Source: Bacillota bacterium
GTDB taxonomy: Bacteria > Bacillota > Clostridia > Lachnospirales > Lachnospiraceae
Direction of reading: 5' to 3'
Length of the DNA stretch: 64,000 nt
Assembly: GCA_023408815.1 (NCBI GenBank)
Contig: JAEYJO010000058.1
Coordinates: 62,001-126,000, forward strand
In this document: positions 24,061 through 33,821 of the stretch, piece by piece
Position numbering within the stretch: the first letter of the stretch is position 1
How the letters are laid out: every line of letters begins with the position of its first letter
The notes under the pieces: model-generated
Database searches by the model: none
Told to the model about the DNA's origin: nothing
Seen by the model: the letters and a program-made list of their open reading frames with translations, nothing else
Program-made: the position numbers and the translations under genes

Positions 24061-24921
24061 ATGATTATAGAAAACTTATTCAAACAAAAAAGACCCGTGC
24101 TGTCTTTTGAAATATTTCCTCCGAAGAAAGAAGCGGCCCTTCTTAGTATCGATGAGACGCTTTCTACGCTGGCGAAGCTGAATCCTGATTTTATCAGTGT
24201 GACTTTCGGAGCGGGAGGGAGCGGCGGCAAAAATAAAACCGTAGAGCTTGCGAAGAAAATAAAGGAAGAATACAAAATAGAGCCGCTCGTACACTTAACG
24301 TGCATAAATCACAGCGAAGAAGAAATACGTGTTCTTCTTAAGCAGCTTGAGACAGCGCAGCTTAAGAATATACTGGCGCTTCGAGGCGACATTAATCCCG
24401 AGGTTTCTCCCAGGCACGATTTTAAATATGCAGGAGAACTGGTGGAGTTCATTAAGAAAAACGGAGATTTTCATGTGAGCGGAGCCTGCTATCCCGAGAC
24501 CCATCTGGAGGCCGCAGATCCTATAAGCGATATACGCAATCTTAAGAAAAAGGTAGATGCGGGAGTCGGACATCTGGTTTCGCAGTTGTTTTTCGATAAC
24601 CGGGTTTTTTATGATTTCGTAGAGAAGGTGCGGATTGCCGGAATCGATGCTCCGGTGGAAGCGGGCATCATGCCGGTGACGAACAAGGCGCAGATAGAGA
24701 AGATGGTGACCATGTGCGGAGCTTCTCTGCCTCCTAAGCTGGAAAAAATTCTGAACAAATACGGCGGTAATAAAGAGGCTCTTTTCGATGCGGGAATGGC
24801 ATATGCCATCGACCAGATCGTGGATCTGCTTTCGAACGAAGTGGAAGGCATACATATTTTTACGATGAATAATCCGGTAGTGGCTCGTAGAATATGTGAC
24901 GGAATTAAGAATCTGATTTAA
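24061..24921 (+). CDS. metF: methylenetetrahydrofolate reductase
   Basis: This 286-residue flavoenzyme reduces 5,10-methylene-THF to 5-methyl-THF for methionine synthesis or the methyl branch of one-carbon metabolism. It is a TIM barrel: RPVLSFEIFPPK (with the catalytic Glu) at the start, SVTFGAGGSGG, HLTC, ILALRGD, SGACYPETH, a VSQLFFDN strand, and EAGIMPVTNKAQI. Length matches bacterial MetF without the eukaryotic C-terminal domain. I chose ATG 24061 because family homology begins there; an in-frame ATG at 24001 adds an unrelated 20 residues. A possible TATAAT is at 23977. No SAM or folate riboswitch was recognised upstream. Confidence 0.9.
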   Translation: MIIENLFKQKRPVLSFEIFPPKKEAALLSIDETLSTLAKLNPDFISVTFGAGGSGGKNKTVELAKKIKEEYKIEPLVHLTCINHSEEEIRVLLKQLETAQLKNILALRGDINPEVSPRHDFKYAGELVEFIKKNGDFHVSGACYPETHLEAADPISDIRNLKKKVDAGVGHLVSQLFFDNRVFYDFVEKVRIAGIDAPVEAGIMPVTNKAQIEKMVTMCGASLPPKLEKILNKYGGNKEALFDAGMAYAIDQIVDLLSNEVEGIHIFTMNNPVVARRICDGIKNLI

Positions 24922-24942
24922 TGGAGAGGTGTATAATAATAT

Positions 24943-25662
24943 ATGGGCAAAGCAGCGCTTGTTAGCGGAGCGTCCCGCGGTATCGGCCGTGCCGTAGCAA
25001 AGAGTCTGGCAGAGGCAGGATATGATTTGTACTTGACATGCAGGCAGTCGGAAGAGAAATTATTAGAACTGAAAGATGAGTTGGAAGAAAATTACAATAT
25101 TCATTGTGCAGCATATATATGTAATATGGGGAGCTATGAAGAAGTAAACGGTCTTTTCGGTCATATTCCCGATTTGGATGTATTGGTGAACAATGCGGGC
25201 ATTTCCTATATCGGTCTTTTGTCTGAAATGGAAGTTTCCAAGTGGCAGGAAATAATAGATACCAATTTGAATTCCGTATTTTATACCTGTAAGCTTGCAA
25301 TCCCGCTTATGCTTAAAAAGAAATCAGGAAGGATCATCAATATATCTTCGGTATGGGGAAGCACGGGCGCTTCCATGGAGGTGGCTTATTCCGCCTCCAA
25401 AGGCGGAGTGAACAGCTTTACCAAGGCGTTGGCAAAGGAGCTGGCCCCCAGCCGCATTTGTGTGAATGCGTTGGCCTGCGGCGTAATCGATACGGATATG
25501 AACCGGTGCTTTGACGAAGCGGAGCGCAGGGTACTTACGGAAGAAATACCGGCAGATCGTTTCGGTCGGCCGGAGGAAGCAGCGAAACTCATCCTGCAGA
25601 TCATCGAGGCACCCGAATATATGACGGGGCAGATTATAACGATGGACGGCGGATGGTGCTGA
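24943..25662 (+). CDS. SDR family oxidoreductase (FabG/YmfI-like)
   Basis: This 239-residue short-chain dehydrogenase has SGASRGIGRAVA (nucleotide site, about residues 8-19), NNAG (about 81-84), the catalytic serine in NISSVWG and YSASK (about 148-152), and ends ITMDGGWC. It reduces a carbonyl with NAD(P)H. It is closest in feel to FabG and to YmfI, which reduces the modification on elongation factor P in Firmicutes; sequence alone does not settle which. It begins 22 bases after metF and is followed by trxB at short spacing, so the three are probably one operon. Confidence 0.82.
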   Translation: MGKAALVSGASRGIGRAVAKSLAEAGYDLYLTCRQSEEKLLELKDELEENYNIHCAAYICNMGSYEEVNGLFGHIPDLDVLVNNAGISYIGLLSEMEVSKWQEIIDTNLNSVFYTCKLAIPLMLKKKSGRIINISSVWGSTGASMEVAYSASKGGVNSFTKALAKELAPSRICVNALACGVIDTDMNRCFDEAERRVLTEEIPADRFGRPEEAAKLILQIIEAPEYMTGQIITMDGGWC

Positions 25663-25687
25663 AATAAGAAAGAATAGAGGGATGACT

Positions 25688-26668
25688 ATGTACGATTTAG
25701 TGATTATCGGATCAGGACCGGCAGGGTTGTCGGCGGCAATATATGCGAAAAGAGCAGGTCTCAAAACCTTGGTTTTGGAAAAGAGTACAATGAGCGGAGG
25801 TCAGGTGCTTACCACCTATGAGGTGGATAATTATCTGGGATTACCGGGGATCAACGGCTTCGATTTGGGCATGAAGTTCAGAGAACATGCGGATAATATG
25901 GAGATTGAATTCGTGGAAGCAGAGGTGACGGGCATTAAAAGTATTGATGCGCCGGGCTGTAACGAACATCCCATGCAGGATATGAAGGCGGCGAATATCG
26001 ATTTAGACGCCTGCAGGAAGAAGCGCATACATCGCATAAGTACAAGTCAGGGAGATTATGAAACGAGAACGATTCTAATCGCTACCGGCGCCTCTTATTC
26101 TAAACTGGGTGTGCCCGGCGAAGAAGAGTTCGCAGGTATGGGTGTCTCCTACTGTGCTACCTGCGACGGTGCCTTTTTCAGAAACCGCACGGTGGCGGTA
26201 GTAGGAGGGGGCGACGTAGCGGTGGAGGATGCGATTTTCTTGGCGAGAACCAGCAAGAAGGTATATTTGATTCATAGAAGAAATGAACTTCGGGCGGCTA
26301 ATATCCTTCAGGAAAGCTTAGGCCGTCTTGATAATGTGGAAGTAATATGGGATACGGTAGTGGAGGAAATCAAAGGAGAGGATCAGGTGCAGGGTCTTCT
26401 TCTGCGCGACCTGAAGACAGAGGAAAAAAAGGAGCTTGTGGTAGATGGTGTATTCATTGCCGTAGGAATCCGTCCCAATACGGAAAGCTTCGGGAATGCC
26501 GTGAAATGCGATGAGAGAGGATATATCGTTGCGGATGAGGACTGCGTTACACACACGGACGGAATCTTCGCAGCTGGAGATGTCAGAACCAAGAAGCTCA
26601 GACAGATTATCACGGCTGTAGCTGACGGCGCTAACGCGATAACGAGTATTCAGAATTATTTTCTGTAG
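25688..26668 (+). CDS. trxB: thioredoxin reductase (TrxB-like FAD/NAD(P)H disulfide reductase)
   Basis: This 326-residue flavoprotein matches low-molecular-weight thioredoxin reductases: FAD site VIIGSGPAGLSAAIYAKRAG (about 6-25), the redox disulfide in SYCATCDGAFF (Cys about 156 and 159), NAD(P)H site VAVVGGGDVAVEDA, and the closing GIFAAGDVRTKKLRQIITA. An unusual insert of about 28 residues, containing two extra cysteines and histidine (roughly residues 86-114), sits in the first FAD domain where standard TrxB is shorter. ATG 25688 has AGAGGG at good spacing; ATG 25682 in the same frame is also possible. It should reduce thioredoxin; a ferredoxin-dependent variant cannot be excluded. Confidence 0.87.
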   Translation: MYDLVIIGSGPAGLSAAIYAKRAGLKTLVLEKSTMSGGQVLTTYEVDNYLGLPGINGFDLGMKFREHADNMEIEFVEAEVTGIKSIDAPGCNEHPMQDMKAANIDLDACRKKRIHRISTSQGDYETRTILIATGASYSKLGVPGEEEFAGMGVSYCATCDGAFFRNRTVAVVGGGDVAVEDAIFLARTSKKVYLIHRRNELRAANILQESLGRLDNVEVIWDTVVEEIKGEDQVQGLLLRDLKTEEKKELVVDGVFIAVGIRPNTESFGNAVKCDERGYIVADEDCVTHTDGIFAAGDVRTKKLRQIITAVADGANAITSIQNYFL

Positions 26669-26684
26669 AAAATGGAGTGAATCG

Positions 26685-27698
26685 ATGCGTAAGATCAGCA
26701 TTATTGTTCCGGTTTATAATGTGGAAAAATATTTGGAGCGGTGCGTAAACAGCATATTGAGCCAGACTTATGAGAATAAAGAGATTATTCTTGTAGACGA
26801 CGAGTCGGCGGATGCAAGCGGCAGGATATGCGATGAGCTGGCTAAAAGGCATGATGAGATAAGAAGTCTCCATGTAAAGAATGGAGGGCCTAATAGAGCT
26901 TGTCTGGAAGGCCTTATGGTGAGCGCAGGAGAATATATATGCTTTTGTGACAGCGACGACTGGCTGGATGAAGAGATGCTTTATGAGATGAGCCTTCGGC
27001 TTGAAGCAGATAAAAAACAGATTGTTTGCTGTAACTTCGTCATAGAAGATAAAAATGGCGTAAAAAAAGGCGGGCATCACGGTGCGAAGCCTGGCGTCTA
27101 TGAAGGCGGACGCTTGGCGGAAGAAATATGGGGAGAACTTCTGGGACATGAGAATCGTACCGTCTCCATGTCCCGGTGCATGAAGCTTTTTTCCAGAGAA
27201 CTTTTGACTGACAATACGAAATACTGGGATTTTAAGTTGCGCATGGGAGACGATATGACGATTGCGATTCCTGCCATCTTAGATTGTAACAGACTTGTCA
27301 TTATGGATGGGGCCGAGTATTACCATTACCTTTTCCTTGATTCTTCCATTGTGCATAAATATAACCGAGGCCTATATGAGAATATTCGGTATTTAAGGAG
27401 AGTATTGGAAGAGCTTTTGCGGGAAAAGGGAGCTTATAGGAAGGAGCAGTGCGAAAGAGAGTATTTGTATCTTTTGATGCTTGTTTTGAAAAATGAGGCA
27501 AGAGGAAACTATAAGGAATATAATAAGAGGATTCGTAGAATCTTAAAAGAGGAGCAGACTGCGGAAAAACTTAAAGACTATCCGATAGAGGTAAATGAAG
27601 CGGTGGGAAAGCTTTGCAGCTTTGCGATGAGACACCCGAATTTTTTCGTGTTAGGCTGCTTTCAGATGCTTATACGGGCCTATGACTATATGAAGTGA
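26685..27698 (+). CDS. family 2 glycosyltransferase
   Basis: This 337-residue GT-A enzyme starts ISIIVPVYNVEKYLERCVNSILSQTY, then has the nucleotide-binding IILVDDESADASGRICDE and the metal-binding CFCDSDDWLDEEM (about residues 85-97), all standard for GT2 enzymes that add sugars to lipid-linked glycans. The C-terminal third is helical and specific to this protein; no membrane segment is seen. ATG 26685 follows GGAG. It begins a run of surface-polysaccharide genes (pyruvyltransferase, flippase, polymerase-like), so it probably builds the repeat unit of an exopolysaccharide or teichoic-like polymer. The donor sugar is unknown. Confidence 0.88.
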   Translation: MRKISIIVPVYNVEKYLERCVNSILSQTYENKEIILVDDESADASGRICDELAKRHDEIRSLHVKNGGPNRACLEGLMVSAGEYICFCDSDDWLDEEMLYEMSLRLEADKKQIVCCNFVIEDKNGVKKGGHHGAKPGVYEGGRLAEEIWGELLGHENRTVSMSRCMKLFSRELLTDNTKYWDFKLRMGDDMTIAIPAILDCNRLVIMDGAEYYHYLFLDSSIVHKYNRGLYENIRYLRRVLEELLREKGAYRKEQCEREYLYLLMLVLKNEARGNYKEYNKRIRRILKEEQTAEKLKDYPIEVNEAVGKLCSFAMRHPNFFVLGCFQMLIRAYDYMK

Positions 27699-27780
27699 TG
27701 AACTGAAAAAATTGAAAAACACTCGTGTTGCGAAGCAGTAACCGGGAAGGTACAAAACGGTTACGAGGAAGGAAAGAACT

Positions 27781-28971
27781 GTGCGGGAAAAGATTGTTTT
27801 TTATACACATGCAGGAAGCGGAAACCACGGCTGTGAAGCGATAGTCAATACGCTCTGCCGCATGCTGAAAACGGAAGTGACGCTGGTTACTAACAGCAAA
27901 AAAGAGGATGAAAAATATTCGGTGAATGGGATGTGCGAGTTGATACAGGAGAGGAAGTTTTCTAATCACAAGCTGGCCCATGTCTTGTATTATATATACC
28001 GTAAGATAACGAAAGATAAGGAAAGCTTTATTTTATATCGTTATCATGAGGTATTTGGGAAAAAGCGTTCCCCCTTGGCGATTTCCATCGGAGGCGATAA
28101 TTATTGCTATGATATGATGCTGAACGATTTATTTTTAGCGAATACAGCATTTAACCGGGCGGGAACAGCTACCATGCTGGTGGGGTGTTCCATCGAGCCG
28201 GAGCTTCTTAGCAGGAAGGAAATAAACGAAGACCTTGCCAAGTATAAGATGATTATAGCGAGAGAGTCCATCACCTATGAAGCTCTTGTAGCGCACTATA
28301 AAAATACGGAGGTGCCGCCTGAGATCCTTTGCTATCCCGATCCGGCTTTTACCTTGAAGGAAAAAAGGCTTCCCTTGCCCGAGGGCTTTTTAGAAGGCAA
28401 GACGGTGGGAATCAATATCAGCCCGTTAGTCATGGACTGTGAAGGAAAAGAGGGGATTATTCTATCCAGCTACAAGAGATTGATAGAGCACGTGATTAGG
28501 ACCACTGATATGCAGATTGCGCTGATTCCCCATGTGGTATGGGATAGGAACAATGACCGGATTCCGATAGAGGAGCTTTATCGCACATTCGAGGATACAA
28601 AAAGGGTAATTAAAATAGAGGATGGAACTTGTGAGGAGCTGAAAGGATACATTGCCAGATGCCGCATGTTCATAGGAGCCAGGACGCATGCTACGATTGC
28701 GGCTTATTCCTCCTGTGTTCCTACGTTGGTGGCGGGCTATTCTGTGAAAGCCAAGGGGATTGCCAAGGATTTATTCGGAACCTACGATAATTATGTGCTT
28801 CCGGTACAGCAGCTTAGAAATGAGGAAGCATTGATCGATGCCTTCCAGTGGATGTTGGATTATGAAGAGGATATAAGGAAACATCTGCAGGAAGTCATCC
28901 CCGGGTACGTTAAACAGGCGTATAAAACGGGCGAGGAAATCGAAAAGATATGGAATAGAGTAAGGGTATAA
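27781..28971 (+). CDS. polysaccharide pyruvyl transferase family protein
   Basis: This 396-residue protein has the GT-B-like fold of CsaB/WcaK-type pyruvyltransferases: YTHAGSGNHGCEAIVNTL near the N terminus (about residues 9-26), SIGGDNYCYD, and a C-terminal CRMFIGARTHATIAAYSSCVPTLVAGYSVKAKGIAKDLFG, the family's donor-binding segment. These enzymes place pyruvate ketals on surface sugars, which can anchor S-layer proteins or alter charge. It starts with GTG at 27781 behind GAGGAAGGAAAG. The flippase gene begins three bases after its stop, so they are translationally linked. The acceptor is unknown. Confidence 0.85.
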   Translation: MREKIVFYTHAGSGNHGCEAIVNTLCRMLKTEVTLVTNSKKEDEKYSVNGMCELIQERKFSNHKLAHVLYYIYRKITKDKESFILYRYHEVFGKKRSPLAISIGGDNYCYDMMLNDLFLANTAFNRAGTATMLVGCSIEPELLSRKEINEDLAKYKMIIARESITYEALVAHYKNTEVPPEILCYPDPAFTLKEKRLPLPEGFLEGKTVGINISPLVMDCEGKEGIILSSYKRLIEHVIRTTDMQIALIPHVVWDRNNDRIPIEELYRTFEDTKRVIKIEDGTCEELKGYIARCRMFIGARTHATIAAYSSCVPTLVAGYSVKAKGIAKDLFGTYDNYVLPVQQLRNEEALIDAFQWMLDYEEDIRKHLQEVIPGYVKQAYKTGEEIEKIWNRVRV

Positions 28972-28973
28972 GG

Positions 28974-30527
28974 ATGAGAATCAAAAATACATTAATCAAT
29001 TTAATTTATATATGGGGCTCCGCACTTTTGCTGCTGGGGCTCAATCTACTGTCACGCCGTATTTTCTTAAATGTTCTTACCGTGGATTATTTGGGCTACG
29101 ACGGATTGTTTACCTCGATCTTCTCCTTCCTTACGTTATCGGAAATGGGAATTGCAAGTATCATTACTTACCATATGTACAGCGAAATTGCTACTGATAA
29201 TACACAGCAGATTCGAAAGCTTCTATATATTTATAAGATGATATATAAAATCGTGGGAGGCTTCGTACTGGTTGCCGGTGTAGTGACGAGCTTCTTTCTT
29301 CCTTTCATTTTGAAGGAGCAGATGGCGGGAGAGGACAGGCTGTTCATTTATACCATCTATTATTTGCAGCTGCTGGTTACCATATGTACTTATTTTTTGG
29401 CGTATAGGAGGATACTTTTCGTCACCCACCAGAAAATATATTTCTGTACCACGGTAGATACGCTTATGAGTATCATTTCCACCTCGCTTAAGATTTTCAT
29501 ATTGATTAGATTTCAAAGCTATATCGGTTATTTGCTCGTTGCTGTCGCCAATAATATTATCTCAAATCTGATTATTGCATGGTGGTCGCGAAAGAAATAT
29601 CCTGAGATCACTAAGGTGAAGATAAGCAAAGAGGATATTAAGGAACTTAACCTGTGGCATGATGTGAAAAATATGATGGCTACTAAGATTGCCGGCACCA
29701 TATATGGCAGTTCTGATGATATTATCATTTCTGGTATGCTGGGAATCGGAATGGTGGGAATGGTGAGTAATTACCGTATGATTTCCGCTAAGATCCAGGA
29801 ACTTATTATTTCTATATTCAGTGCGCTGCAAGCCAGCATAGGCAATCTCGTATATGCAGATGAAGAGAAAAAAGGAGTATCCTTCTTCGGCGCGTTAGAC
29901 CTGGCCGGATTTTACATGGGGCTGGTGGCAGCCACAGGAATGATTGTGGCAGGTCAGGACTTTATTCTTTTTTGGCTGGCTAAGACGGAGTTACAGCTGC
30001 CTCTGTCCTTCTTATTCATGTTGTCTGCCAATGTATTCGTGGCTATCTGCAACAATCCGATGACTTATTTTCGAAATACGCTGGGACATTTTGAAACCGA
30101 TAGAAATTATATGATAGCAGCAGCAGCCTTGAATGTGGTCGTATCCCTTATACTTGCACCAATAATAGGGATTACCGGTATCATGTTTGGAACAGTAATC
30201 GGACATCTCCTTATCTTTATGGGAAGAACGGTAGTGGTGTATAAATATTATGTGAAGGAGAAGCCTTACGGCTATTATATGAAATTTCTGTTTCGCCTGA
30301 TCGTTTTAGGAATTACCGCTTTGGCATCGTTAAAGATTTCTTCGTTTTTTTCCATGGATATCCTGTTGGGAAGCATTATTGTAAAGGGGATTATCAGCGT
30401 AATTATCGCCACGGTTGCATTTTTAGCTTTCAGCTTTAAATCGGGAGATTTCCACACCCTGGTATCCTATATAAGAAGAGTAATAGAAATGGTTCTTAGG
30501 AAAAAGAAAACAAAGAGCAATATATAA
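28974..30527 (+). CDS. polysaccharide flippase (MOP/Wzx-like)
   Basis: This 517-residue membrane protein shows about 12-14 hydrophobic segments across its length, with few charged loops and a basic C terminus, the plan of MOP-superfamily lipid-linked oligosaccharide flippases. It begins KNTLINLIYIWGSALLLLGLNLLSRRIFL and ENxxxYDG-like LGYDGLFTSIFSFLTLSEMG, typical of Wzx-type proteins in Firmicutes. It would turn the undecaprenol-linked repeat unit to the outer face. The ATG follows the pyruvyltransferase stop directly and is followed by a Wzy-like protein, giving a complete Wzx/Wzy-type pair. Substrate is unknown. Confidence 0.85.
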   Translation: MRIKNTLINLIYIWGSALLLLGLNLLSRRIFLNVLTVDYLGYDGLFTSIFSFLTLSEMGIASIITYHMYSEIATDNTQQIRKLLYIYKMIYKIVGGFVLVAGVVTSFFLPFILKEQMAGEDRLFIYTIYYLQLLVTICTYFLAYRRILFVTHQKIYFCTTVDTLMSIISTSLKIFILIRFQSYIGYLLVAVANNIISNLIIAWWSRKKYPEITKVKISKEDIKELNLWHDVKNMMATKIAGTIYGSSDDIIISGMLGIGMVGMVSNYRMISAKIQELIISIFSALQASIGNLVYADEEKKGVSFFGALDLAGFYMGLVAATGMIVAGQDFILFWLAKTELQLPLSFLFMLSANVFVAICNNPMTYFRNTLGHFETDRNYMIAAAALNVVVSLILAPIIGITGIMFGTVIGHLLIFMGRTVVVYKYYVKEKPYGYYMKFLFRLIVLGITALASLKISSFFSMDILLGSIIVKGIISVIIATVAFLAFSFKSGDFHTLVSYIRRVIEMVLRKKKTKSNI

Positions 30528-30558
30528 ATAGACAGAAGGTTAAGAGGATGCCGCTAAG

Positions 30559-32178
30559 ATGGAAAATTTAAAGGATAGCAATAAGAATATCATTCTTGGT
30601 AATGCCAGGAGTATTACTTTGCAAGAAAAATTGAATCTGAGCTGGGAGGAACTGTTTTTTTATTTGTTTTTTTCTTCCATGCTATTCACAAAGGGACTCG
30701 GACTGATCGAGGGACAGTTCCTGTTTAATCTGGGTATTATGACGGGAGCGGGCTGTTTCGTGATAAAAGTAATTCTTACCAGATATTCTCCGGCGGAATA
30801 TTTCGTTTCAGCGTTGTTAGGAATACTCAGCATCATGGCTTATTTGAATTCAGGAGAAAAAGGAATCCTCTTTTTATTTATGCTTCTGCTTGGAATGAAG
30901 AATATCTCCGTTAAGAAGGTTTTTAAGCTGGGGCTGTGTATATGGACCATTACGTTCTGGGGACTGATACTCATCCATCTTTTTGGCTTGAGCAACGATT
31001 TGATTCTTGCTCACGACAAGCTGGGGCTTGGACATATACTGCGTTACAGTCTTGGTTTTCCTCATCCGAACGTACTTCAGGTTTCATATGTTATCTTTAT
31101 GATGCTCTTTTTCTATGTATTTCAGCCCAAGGAAAAATGGACATGGATAACCGCCGGACTTTTGTTTATTGGTGACTGCTATATTTTCCTTTATTCCATC
31201 AGTTACACGGGATTTATCCTATCGGGCGTTTATTTGATTGCCAGATGCTATTTGGTGACGAGAAAGAGAATTACCAGATTCGAAAGCTTTTGCATACAGC
31301 TTGTGCTGCCTTTTTGCTCGCTGATTTCTATTGCAGGCCCCGTAGTTTTTACCGGAAAGCTATTTGATGTTTTTAATAAAGTACTTAATACCCGGTTCAA
31401 TTTATCCAGATATTTTCTGACTCATCAGGATATCACTTTATTCGGAAGCTCTTTGGCAGAAGCACCGAAGAATTATGTGATAGACTGTTCTTATGTGAGC
31501 TGCCTGCTTCTTTACGGCATTGTTTTGTTCGCATTTCTTATGGCGGCGTACTTCGTCATGATACGCCGGTATATAAAAGAGGATAGAAGAGAGGAGCTGG
31601 CAATTATTATAGGCATTCTCGTCGCAGGAGCCTCAGAGCCTTTTTTGTTCAACACTTCCTTCAAAAATATATCCATCATATTCATGGGAAGCTTACTGTT
31701 TCAGATGCTGGAAGAGAGGAAGGGAGGAAAAATATTATTTACGTCCGGCTATAGCATAGCGGAGAAATCACTTCTCGCCTTTGTACGATGCAGACAAGCG
31801 GGAACACGATTTATGGCCTCATGTCTTGAGGGGCTTAAGAAAAATGCGGTAAAGTGGTCCATAATCAGCATTTTGATCGGAATTCTGTCCAGCGGAATCT
31901 ACGCGGTGAACTGGGACAGGCCTTCGGCCATCTACATGCCTACCAGCCAGAGTGATGAAGTGGAGCAGGAACCGGTGTTTATCGATAAGGAGAAGCTGCC
32001 GGCAGATTTTGACGGATGGATATTACAAAATAATGACAAAGAGACTCCGATGGCGAAGTTTACAGGGAATATGATTGCCATTGAATATGTACGGGTTATT
32101 GTCAGTAGCTTTATTATTGTATACACATTTTGTATGATAGTGATAACCACCATATTTGGAATAAGAAAAAATTGGTAA
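30559..32178 (+). CDS. Wzy-like polysaccharide polymerase / O-antigen ligase-type membrane protein
   Basis: This 539-residue protein has about 10-12 membrane segments in its first 380 residues. The motif GFPHPNVLQVSYVIFMMLFFY and a large polar loop (LNTRFNLSRYFLTHQDITLFG) are reminiscent of Wzy polymerases in Gram-positive capsule loci. A second part (about 415-539) has one membrane segment, an outside loop of about 70 residues rich in acidic residues, and a final membrane segment; this appendix is not typical. Its place after a flippase supports a polymerase role. The family is too diverse for certainty, and polymerase versus ligase cannot be separated by eye. Confidence 0.65.
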   Translation: MENLKDSNKNIILGNARSITLQEKLNLSWEELFFYLFFSSMLFTKGLGLIEGQFLFNLGIMTGAGCFVIKVILTRYSPAEYFVSALLGILSIMAYLNSGEKGILFLFMLLLGMKNISVKKVFKLGLCIWTITFWGLILIHLFGLSNDLILAHDKLGLGHILRYSLGFPHPNVLQVSYVIFMMLFFYVFQPKEKWTWITAGLLFIGDCYIFLYSISYTGFILSGVYLIARCYLVTRKRITRFESFCIQLVLPFCSLISIAGPVVFTGKLFDVFNKVLNTRFNLSRYFLTHQDITLFGSSLAEAPKNYVIDCSYVSCLLLYGIVLFAFLMAAYFVMIRRYIKEDRREELAIIIGILVAGASEPFLFNTSFKNISIIFMGSLLFQMLEERKGGKILFTSGYSIAEKSLLAFVRCRQAGTRFMASCLEGLKKNAVKWSIISILIGILSSGIYAVNWDRPSAIYMPTSQSDEVEQEPVFIDKEKLPADFDGWILQNNDKETPMAKFTGNMIAIEYVRVIVSSFIIVYTFCMIVITTIFGIRKNW

Positions 32179-32190
32179 ATGTATCCTAAC

Positions 32191-32219
32191 GTTGACAAAG
32201 TATTACAAAGGTGTTATAT
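32191..32219 (+). promoter_or_regulatory. strong promoter of the NlpC/P60 hydrolase gene
   Basis: Perfect TTGACA (32191-32196), a 17-base spacer, then TATATT (32214-32219). A GTTAAC-rich imperfect palindrome lies near the ribosome site (about 32261-32275). Confidence 0.8.
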
Positions 32220-32291
32220 TATTTTACAGATGTAATAAATTTGTAATAAATTTAATATTAGCGTTAACAATTAACGGAGGATATTTCTTGT

Positions 32292-33626
32292 ATGAGACAT
32301 AAGAACGTGAAAATTGTAATATGTGCAGTGACAGCAGTTCTTACATTTTCAAGTATTGACATAAAGACAAACGCGGCGACAGGAATTTCTTCCGTATTGC
32401 CGTCTGCAGGAATCGATTATACCTTGGCTTCCAATGCCACTTCCTTGAAAAATATTAAGGATGAAGCGAAGACTCAGAGCACAAATAGTGCCGGCGTATC
32501 GGGAAATACATCGAATAACAGCACGCAAGCTTCTGTTTCTGCCGGAAGTACGAATACAACATCTGTAACGGAAAGTGGAGAGACTGTTTCCGGAGATACT
32601 TCGAAAGCAGCGGAAAAGGCCATTGAAGAAACGAAGGTGGTTGACGCATCTACCGTAGATGAAAGCGTTTTGAAGAGCGTGGAGAAGAAGCTGGACAAGA
32701 AGGATGAAGAAGAAGGCTTCAAGAGCCTTGTTATTGCAAAGGTAAATGATTACGTAAATGTAAGAAATAGTCCGAGCGAGGATGGAGAAATCGTTGGAAA
32801 GCTTTATGATAAATCGGTAGGAACCTTTATTTCGGAGGCCGACGGCTGGTATCAAATCAATTCCGGTTCTGTGACGGGTTATGTAAAAGGTGAATATTGT
32901 GTGACAGGCGATAATGCCATCACACTTGCGAAAGAAGTAGGAACGAGAATTGCGACGGTTACAACGACGACCCTGAAGGTGCGTGAGCAGCCCGGAATGG
33001 ATGCGACGGTACTTGGACTCATACCGATTGAAGATCAACTGATCGTAACGGAAGAAATGGATGATTGGGTAAAGGTGAACATAGAAGAAGGCGATGGTTA
33101 TGTTTCTACGGATTACATAACGCTTTCGACAGAATTCGTCAAGGCTGAGTCAAAGGAAGAAGAAGCAGCCAGACTCGCTAAGGAAGAGGCGGAGAGAAAA
33201 GCGGCACAAGCTGCGGCAGCAAGAGCAACTCAATCGAGCTCTTCGAAGCAGACGATTACATATGTTTCCAGCGGCGGAAGCGCAATGGGACGTTCCGTGG
33301 CGGATTATGCACTTCAATTTGTGGGAAATCCATATGTATATGGTGGAACGAGCCTTACGAACGGAGCAGATTGCTCAGGATTTGTTCTGAGTGTTTATGC
33401 GAACTTCGGCGTGGGTCTGCCTCATTCCTCGTCGGCAGATAGAAGCGTGGGATCGGCAGTAAACGGATTGGAAAATGCACAGCCGGGCGATCTCGTATGC
33501 TATTCCGGACATGTGGCTTTATATATTGGAAACGGTCAGATTGTACATGCCTCTACTTCTAAGACGGGCATCATCGTATCCAATGCTAACTATAGAACAC
33601 CTCTTTCTGTTAGAAGGATTTTTTAA
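32292..33626 (+). CDS. secreted C40 (NlpC/P60) peptidoglycan hydrolase with two SH3 domains
   Basis: This 444-residue exported enzyme cuts peptide stems in peptidoglycan. A signal peptide occupies about residues 1-29, ending at NAATG. A Ser/Thr/Asn-rich linker runs to about 105. Two bacterial SH3 domains follow (around VNDYVNVRNSPSEDGEIVGKLYD and TTTLKVREQPGMDATVLGLI), then an Ala/Glu-rich coiled spacer. The catalytic domain runs from about 335: NGADCSGFVLSVY with the nucleophile Cys (about 360), then DLVCYSGHVALYIG with the His (about 405). ATG 32292 lies after a GGAGG. It has a strong own promoter and terminator, so it is a single-gene unit likely made in quantity. Confidence 0.92.
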   Translation: MRHKNVKIVICAVTAVLTFSSIDIKTNAATGISSVLPSAGIDYTLASNATSLKNIKDEAKTQSTNSAGVSGNTSNNSTQASVSAGSTNTTSVTESGETVSGDTSKAAEKAIEETKVVDASTVDESVLKSVEKKLDKKDEEEGFKSLVIAKVNDYVNVRNSPSEDGEIVGKLYDKSVGTFISEADGWYQINSGSVTGYVKGEYCVTGDNAITLAKEVGTRIATVTTTTLKVREQPGMDATVLGLIPIEDQLIVTEEMDDWVKVNIEEGDGYVSTDYITLSTEFVKAESKEEEAARLAKEEAERKAAQAAAARATQSSSSKQTITYVSSGGSAMGRSVADYALQFVGNPYVYGGTSLTNGADCSGFVLSVYANFGVGLPHSSSADRSVGSAVNGLENAQPGDLVCYSGHVALYIGNGQIVHASTSKTGIIVSNANYRTPLSVRRIF

Positions 33627-33651
33627 TCGGAGAATTAATAAAACAAATCAG

Positions 33652-33680
33652 GCGGATGCTTTCTGGCATTCGCTTTTTTG
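33652..33680 (+). terminator. Rho-independent terminator after the NlpC/P60 gene
   Basis: GCGGATGC (33652-33659) pairs with GCATTCGC (33666-33673), with one wobble, followed by six Ts. Confidence 0.85.
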
Positions 33681-33821
33681 AATGTCTTTATCCGAATTGC
33701 AAGAGCTGTCCGGGCGGGGAAAATTGAAGGGAGTTCAAAATTATCTTGACAAGTTGCGACTTGTACAAGATTCACAAAGAGCGAAATGAAGAAAATAAAT
33801 ATACTTAATAAAGTTTTAATG

